Below, piece by piece: positions 59,476-64,000 of a DNA stretch of 64,000 nucleotides. The notes beneath the pieces were generated by a model, which saw nothing but the letters and a program-made list of their open reading frames with translations, did not search any database and was not told where the DNA came from. Position 1 is the stretch's first letter; every line of letters begins with the position of its first letter. This DNA comes from Candidatus Gastranaerophilales bacterium (GTDB lineage: Bacteria; Cyanobacteriota; Vampirovibrionia; Gastranaerophilales; Gastranaerophilaceae), in NCBI GenBank assembly GCA_928722015.1, contig CAKMWI010000004.1, forward strand, positions 62,001 through 126,000, written 5' to 3'. Made by a program: the position numbers and the translations under genes.

Positions 59476-60691
59476 TCTTCAAAAATCTTCAAATACACAA
59501 AATTTTGTATCTTTATGTACAAAGATGATTCAGGGCTCTTTACTTCATGGAGATTATATGTATGCTCTTGGATTAACTCATAAAGTATTATCAGTTATGG
59601 ATCAGGTATCTATTGACCCAGCAGCTCAAAATTTTGATTTAAATTTTCTTTTAATGTCAATGATTCATATAAAAATATTGTTCAATATCGGGGCGTATGA
59701 TGATTGTCTTGATATTGGGTATAATGTTTTGAATGTTTTAGATTCTCAAAAACTAGAGACAATAAAATATACTGTTATACAAAAGAATGATTTTAAATTT
59801 CTTTTATCAGAATGTGTTGCATATATTGCTATAGTGGATATTATTTCCTTAAAAGAAGACGTAACTGAATTTCTGGATATTTCAAATAAATTATTTAATT
59901 TTCTTCCAAAGGAATATTCTATTTTTGTGCAACTTCAAAATTTGATTAAAGGTCAAAAAGTTACATTAACGACTAATATGGGTGGAAATAATTTGTTCTC
60001 CCGCATTTTATATCATATAATGAGGGCTTTTGTAAATTTCAAGGATGATCCGTCGGCATTTGCACAAGAAGTTTATAAGGCAAAACTTATTTCAAAAGAG
60101 GCTTATATGTATAAGTTTGAATTATTTACGGATTTGTTAATAGGTTATGCTTATATTCAACTTGGTTCGTATACAAAGGCCTCAGCAATGCTGTATAAAA
60201 TAGTTAAAACTGCAAAAGAAAAAGGAATGAATTCTATATTACATTTGGCTTGGTATATCATAAGTATTGTTAATATTAAACAGGGTAAGTTTGATATAGC
60301 ATACGGTGTACTTAATAATTCAAATATTCAAATGGAAAAATCAGGTGGGATAAGTGAATATTTGACAATGTTAAATAAAGTTAACATGTATAAAGTTTTG
60401 ATGTGTACCCAAGCTCAAGATAAGGCGCAAATTTGTTTGAATCAGGCCTCTTACATTGTTCAAAAATATGGTTTGAATTTTAATTTGAATATTGACATAA
60501 AGAAAATTATGTCAGAAAATCAAAATATAAATAACCGTGCTGCAATTACTCAAAGTGGGTCAGAGCAACCGGTAAACAATGAAGTGAGAGTGTCAGAAGA
60601 GGAAAATACAACAGTTGTCTCATCTTCCGGAGGATTTGATGAGGATGATGGTGATGTTATAAATCCTGAGGATTTTTTCTCTGATAATTAA
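59467..60691 (+). CDS. TPR-rich 3' part of the frameshifted zinc-ribbon protein gene
   Basis: About 400 residues, mostly helical, with TPR-like pairs such as KASAMLYKIVKTAKEKGMNS and YAYIQLGSYTKASAMLYK. It ends with an acidic tail (GGFDEDDGDVINPEDFFSDN). The open frame begins right after the A7 tract, 15 or more codons before the first ATG at 59525, and has no ribosome binding site, so it is unlikely to be an independent gene. It supplies the TPR part expected after a STAND domain. If the join is real, the full protein is about 1,200 residues. It ends 28 bases before glgA. Confidence 0.6.
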
Positions 60692-60719
60692 TTGAATAAG
60701 GTTCAGAAGGAGATAAACA

Positions 60720-62171
60720 ATGAAGATTTTATTTGCGTCTGCAGAGGTTGCACCGTTTTCTAAAGCAGGAGGACTTGCTGATGTTGTCGGATCATTGCCG
60801 AAAGAACTTGAGAAAGATGCTCAGATTGCAATTTTTACGCCGCTTCATGGTTGTATAGATAAAGAAAAATATGGTATTAAAGAGTTGGAAAACTCAGAAA
60901 TGTGGTTAACTTTCGGTTACCAGCCGCATAAATTTAATCTTTATATGACAAAACTTCCGGGAACAAATATAAACGTTTTCTTTGTGAAAAATGATTGGTA
61001 TTTTTCCTGTTTTAGAGAGGTTTATCCAAAATATTTAGATCCACGTTATGAACATGAAAGATATATTTCTTTTTCGCTGGCGGTTATGGAGTATGCAAAA
61101 GCTCTCAATTTTAGAGCTGATGTTATTCATGCAAATGATTGGCATACAGCAATGATTCCAATGTATTTGCATTCAAATTATAAGTTTGATGATTTTTGGA
61201 AAAACACAAAATGTGTTTTCGAAATTCATAATCTTGCATACCAAGGCATTTGGTTCGAGGATGTTTTAGATTTTGCAAATATGCGTAAAGATATTGTTTA
61301 TAATCAATGGGGATGTGAACATTATAATCGTGTAAATTGGATGAAAGGTGCTATTCAATATGCAGATAGAGTAGTTGCAGTTTCTCCTACGTATGCAAGA
61401 GAAATTTTAGGATCCGAGTATGGGGAAAATATGGATTATACTCTTAGGGGGATACAGTACAAACTAAAAGGAATATTGAACGGTATTGATTATTCTGTTT
61501 TTAACCCTAAGAAAGACAAGGCTCTGGTAAAAAATTATGATGTTAAATCTATGAGTAAGAAGGAAGAAAATAAAAAGGCTGTTTGCAAGTATTTTGGTCT
61601 TGAATATAATCCGGATAGACCTTTGATTGCGTTAATTTCCCGTCTGGTAGGTCAAAAGGGTATAGATTTAATAAGAGATATGCAATATGAACTCCAGAAT
61701 TTAAATGCTGATTTCGTTTTTATAGGCAGTGGTGATAAAGATTATGAAAATTTGTTTATCTGGCTTTCTAATAATACAAAAAATATTAGAACTTATGTAG
61801 GTTATGATGCAAATCTTGCAAATTTATTATATGCAGGTAGTGATTTCTTCTTAATGCCTTCAAAATTTGAGCCTTGTGGTTTGAGTCAATTAATAGCGAT
61901 GAGATATGGAAGCTTGCCTATCGTTCGAGCTACAGGTGGATTGGAAGATACAGTTACTGGTTATCCATTAGATAATTCTAACGGTTTTAAGTTTTGGGCT
62001 TATAACGGCTGGGATATGCTTAATGCTATTAAATGTGCCTTATATGTTTACACAGATAAATATGTATTTAATGCAATGAGAAAATCTGCAATGGAAGCAG
62101 ACTTCTCTTGGAAACGCAGTGCGGCTCAATATATGGATATGTACAAAGAAATTACGGGTTTGGAACATTAG
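60720..62171 (+). CDS. glgA: Glycogen synthase (ADP-glucose:alpha-1,4-glucan transferase)
   Basis: A 483-residue GT5 enzyme that extends glycogen or starch-like chains with ADP-glucose. It starts MKILFASAEVAPFSKAGGLA (the KxGG motif), has VIHANDWHTAMIPMYLH, IALISRLVGQKGIDLIRDM and the C-terminal MPSKFEPCGLSQLIAMRYG motif. Length is typical (about 480). AAGGAG lies before the ATG. glgB and glgC are not in the window. It could be co-transcribed with the zinc-ribbon/TPR gene, or start from a promoter within it. Confidence 0.95.
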   Translation: MKILFASAEVAPFSKAGGLADVVGSLPKELEKDAQIAIFTPLHGCIDKEKYGIKELENSEMWLTFGYQPHKFNLYMTKLPGTNINVFFVKNDWYFSCFREVYPKYLDPRYEHERYISFSLAVMEYAKALNFRADVIHANDWHTAMIPMYLHSNYKFDDFWKNTKCVFEIHNLAYQGIWFEDVLDFANMRKDIVYNQWGCEHYNRVNWMKGAIQYADRVVAVSPTYAREILGSEYGENMDYTLRGIQYKLKGILNGIDYSVFNPKKDKALVKNYDVKSMSKKEENKKAVCKYFGLEYNPDRPLIALISRLVGQKGIDLIRDMQYELQNLNADFVFIGSGDKDYENLFIWLSNNTKNIRTYVGYDANLANLLYAGSDFFLMPSKFEPCGLSQLIAMRYGSLPIVRATGGLEDTVTGYPLDNSNGFKFWAYNGWDMLNAIKCALYVYTDKYVFNAMRKSAMEADFSWKRSAAQYMDMYKEITGLEH

Positions 62172-62263
62172 ATTTAACTGTCTAATCAATAAAATTTAAA
62201 AGTCGATTTAAATAATTAGGGTTAAATAGTTCTGGTTGGTTGAATTTTTGTAATAATGGAAAC

Positions 62264-62292
62264 TTGCTAAAATTTTATTTGTATTATATTAT
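62264..62292 (+). promoter_or_regulatory. Promoter of the omega-like gene
   Basis: TTGCTA (62264-62269), exactly 17 bases, TATTAT (62287-62292). It leads to a leader of about 25 nt that contains GTGAGG. Confidence 0.65.
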
Positions 62293-62323
62293 AGTAATAC
62301 AATTAGAAAAGTGAGGTTTATTA

Positions 62324-62563
62324 ATGGATCAAATAATTAAAGTCGCATGGGATTTAAACGAAAATACCGATAACAGATACAAATTGGTTTATGAGATAGC
62401 TGAACTTGCAAAGAAAATTGTTGATGAAAATCAAGCAAGAAAAGCTCGTGAAGATTTTGGTTTTGATGAAACTCATGAAGCAAGTTATTCAAGAGAAAAC
62501 CCTGTTGAACATGCGCTTATGGTAAAAGCTTCTGAAGCTGATGATAACAGATTGGTTGGATAA
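62324..62563 (+). CDS. rpoZ: Probable RNA polymerase omega subunit
   Basis: A 79-residue protein. The segment DNRYKLVYEIAELAKKIVDE, followed after an acidic insert by NPVEHALMVKASEADDN, resembles cyanobacterial RpoZ (SNRYRITVQVANRAKR ... KPVIRAIIEMSDE) in order and length. Omega helps fold beta-prime and assemble RNA polymerase. GAGG is nine bases before the ATG. Its own promoter and terminator make it monocistronic. The match is by pattern, as omega is short and divergent. Confidence 0.65.
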   Translation: MDQIIKVAWDLNENTDNRYKLVYEIAELAKKIVDENQARKAREDFGFDETHEASYSRENPVEHALMVKASEADDNRLVG

Positions 62564-62571
62564 TAAGTTCT

Positions 62572-62610
62572 AAAATACACAAAAACCCGGGGGTTTTTGT
62601 GTATTTTTTT
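62572..62610 (+). terminator. Terminator of the omega-like gene
   Basis: AAAATACACAAAAACCC / GGGTTTTTGTGTATTTT with a GG-type minimal loop, then T-rich sequence. It starts nine bases after the stop. Confidence 0.88.
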
Positions 62611-62692
62611 GTAAGTTTTCATTTTATAAAATAGGTAAATTATTTTATAAAAATTAAACTTTTGTCAAAAAATATATGGGGAGTTTAAATTT

Positions 62693-63496
62693 ATGATAAA
62701 AGATACGATTGATTATATTGAAACTTATACGGATGGTTTTGTTCCTGAAATTGGTCTTGTTTTGGGGTCAGGTTTGGGTGATTTGGCAGATTCTTATGCT
62801 GAGATTTCTATTCCTTACTCTAAAATTCCGGGATTTGCTGCATCTACAGTCGAAGGTCATAAAGGACAGTTGGTTTTTGGAAATATTTCAGGGCGAAAAG
62901 TTGTTATGATGCAGGGCAGAAATCATTATTACGAAGGATATTCAATGCAGGAAATAACTTATCCTATAAAAGTTATGAAGGAATTAGGAGTCAAAACTGT
63001 CATATTAACAAATGCTGCAGGGGCAATCAATAAAAGTTTCAGACCTGGTGATTTAATGGTAATAACCGATCATATTAATTTTATGGGAACCAATCCGCTC
63101 ATAGGACCTAATGATGAACGTTTTGGCCCTAGATTCCCTGATATGTCAGATATTTATAATAAAAATTTGGTAAAAATTGTCGATGCTGCTGGTAGGTTGT
63201 TAAAACTTGATTTGAAACATGGAGTTTATTTTGCTTCTTCCGGTCCAAGTTATGAGACTCCTGCTGAAATTAAAATGGCCAGATTTATGGGTGCAGATGC
63301 CGCTGGTATGTCTACTGTTCCAGAAGCTATCGTTGCTAATTATTGCGGTATGAACGTTATAGGCATAAGCTGTATATCAAATTTTGCAAGCGGTATTTCT
63401 ACTAAAAAGCTTAGTCATGATGAAGTTATTGAGACAACAAATAAAGTGAAAACAAAATTTAAGGAACTTATTTTGCTTCTGTTGAAAAATATTTAA
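62693..63496 (+). CDS. Purine nucleoside phosphorylase (trimeric type)
   Basis: A 267-residue PNP that cleaves purine ribonucleosides with phosphate. It has GLVLGSGLGDLAD (phosphate loop), the VEGHKGQLVFG and QGRNHYYEGY motifs, LTNAAGAINKSF, SSGPSYETPAEIK and MSTVPEAIVANYCGMNVIG, ending with NFASGISTKKLSHDEV, where the usual Asn interacts with the purine. It is a salvage enzyme. GGGGAG is about 10 bases before the ATG. Conventional gene, monocistronic. Confidence 0.95.
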   Translation: MIKDTIDYIETYTDGFVPEIGLVLGSGLGDLADSYAEISIPYSKIPGFAASTVEGHKGQLVFGNISGRKVVMMQGRNHYYEGYSMQEITYPIKVMKELGVKTVILTNAAGAINKSFRPGDLMVITDHINFMGTNPLIGPNDERFGPRFPDMSDIYNKNLVKIVDAAGRLLKLDLKHGVYFASSGPSYETPAEIKMARFMGADAAGMSTVPEAIVANYCGMNVIGISCISNFASGISTKKLSHDEVIETTNKVKTKFKELILLLLKNI

Positions 63497-63506
63497 TCAT
63501 ATATAA

Positions 63507-63540
63507 AATATAAGAATGCCGGACAAGGCATTCTTGTATT
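63507..63540. terminator. Bidirectional terminator after the PNP gene
   Basis: AAGAATGCC (63512-63520) / GGCATTCTT (63527-63535) with a six-base loop and A/T-rich flanks on both sides, between converging genes. Confidence 0.75.
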
Positions 63541-63550
63541 TTATAACAAA

Positions 63551-64000
63551 TTATTTATTTTTATTTAAGTTATCAATTTCTGCGTTTAGTGTTTTTATTT
63601 GTACTTCAAGTTTCGTACGCTCATCTATAACAGTATTAAAAGCTTTTTCCAGAGTTTTAATTTTTGCTTCCAAAACTTCAACTTTAGAGGCATTTGTGGT
63701 TCCTGAAATTGAAGATTTTTCTAATTCTCTTTGATAAGCTTTAACTTTATCTTTTGCAGCGTCAAGGAACATATAAACAGTACCTGCACCGACAAAAATT
63801 CCTGATAAAAGTACAAGAACTGTATATGTTGAAAATCTAATTGCCCTACTATAATAAGCTCCCTGTTCTGTCCAACCTGCCATTGTCTGTGCATTTAACA
63901 ATGAGCTGTATATAACTTTGATATTTATGTAATCATGAAAATTTATTGTACAAAAATAGATTATTCCGAGTAATAGCAAAACACTTAATATAATAAATAT
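63551..64000 (-). CDS. Membrane protein with coiled coil, 5'-truncated by window edge
   Basis: At least 149 residues. The reading frame stays open to position 64000 (IFIILSVLLLLGIIYFC), so the true start is outside the window, though a TTG at 63979 is possible. Two hydrophobic segments (the edge one and TYTVLVLLSGIFVGAGTVYMF) precede a cytoplasmic or periplasmic coiled coil of about 55 residues rich in Lys/Glu/Leu (KVEVLEAKIKTLEKAF, TLNAEIDNLNK). No family recognised; LapA-like small membrane proteins have a similar build. Confidence 0.65.
   Translation of the reverse strand: MFIILSVLLLLGIIYFCTINFHDYINIKVIYSSLLNAQTMAGWTEQGAYYSRAIRFSTYTVLVLLSGIFVGAGTVYMFLDAAKDKVKAYQRELEKSSISGTTNASKVEVLEAKIKTLEKAFNTVIDERTKLEVQIKTLNAEIDNLNKNK

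Overview
The window is AT-rich bacterial DNA with the standard genetic code: TGA is used as a stop, for example in rimI, and no reassignment is needed. The best guess for the source is a non-photosynthetic relative of Cyanobacteria (Melainabacteria / Gastranaerophilales type). This is inferred from (i) the run rpoA-rplQ-truA-rplM-rpsI, the cyanobacterial order; (ii) a type IV pilin-like protein with the FTLAEVLITLGIIG leader; (iii) lpxA, implying a Gram-negative outer membrane; (iv) an omega-like subunit resembling cyanobacterial RpoZ; and (v) several host-specific proteins of unknown function carrying an N-terminal FxG-like motif. Only a 16S or marker-gene comparison could confirm it. The window has no rRNA, tRNA, CRISPR array, insertion sequence or prophage that I can recognise.

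Layout. 1-6045: a partial alpha/beta hydrolase, ybaK, a DUF4186 gene, two unknown proteins, a TPR/GT-B protein and a uvrC whose product lacks the usual C-terminal HhH domain. 6048-11483 (minus strand): rimI and bioY, then a separately promoted operon with a MotA-like/MotB-like stator pair resembling ZorA/ZorB of the Zorya defence system, a UPF0210 enzyme and two overlapping paralogous genes of unknown function. 11641-13512: a large protein that looks like a kinase-like domain joined to an ADP-ribosyltransferase-like domain. 13819-19179: infA-rpmJ-rpsM-rpsK-rpsD-rpoA-rplQ-truA-rplM-rpsI, with structured intergenic leaders, closed by a strong terminator.

19243-31515: a PRTase-like unknown protein, an M29 aminopeptidase, an XRE regulator, a pseudopilin with a perfect sigma-70 promoter, lpxA, an unknown FTGG protein, an iron alcohol dehydrogenase, a dicarboxylate/amino-acid symporter and ileS (with an altered HIGH motif). 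31657-44372: an unknown helical protein, dnaB, a secreted Cys protein, a CDF metal exporter, a GCS2-type glutamate-cysteine ligase, ksgA, ispE, a very large unknown protein, a TrmB-like regulator, tdk and a CtpA-type protease. 44560-49521: a small ORF, a CHASE2-GGDEF cyclase, a STAND-like TPR ATPase and rsmG, apparently one operon. 49658-64000: yjbQ, recG, a LysM protein, ruvB, a UbiB-like kinase protein, a zinc-ribbon/ATPase-like/TPR gene broken by a frameshift at an A7 run, glgA, an omega-like subunit, purine nucleoside phosphorylase and a partial membrane coiled-coil protein.

Two themes run through the window. First, many promoters match TTGnnn-17-TGnTAnnnT, and in several genes the -10 element sits only 6-7 nt before the ATG with no Shine-Dalgarno sequence, so those mRNAs should be leaderless. 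Second, the accessory proteins (stator operon, kinase/ART-like protein, degenerate ATPase-TPR proteins, UbiB-like fusion, 831-aa Ala-rich protein) are the likeliest places for undescribed biology. The stator operon with its paralogous pair is the strongest candidate.
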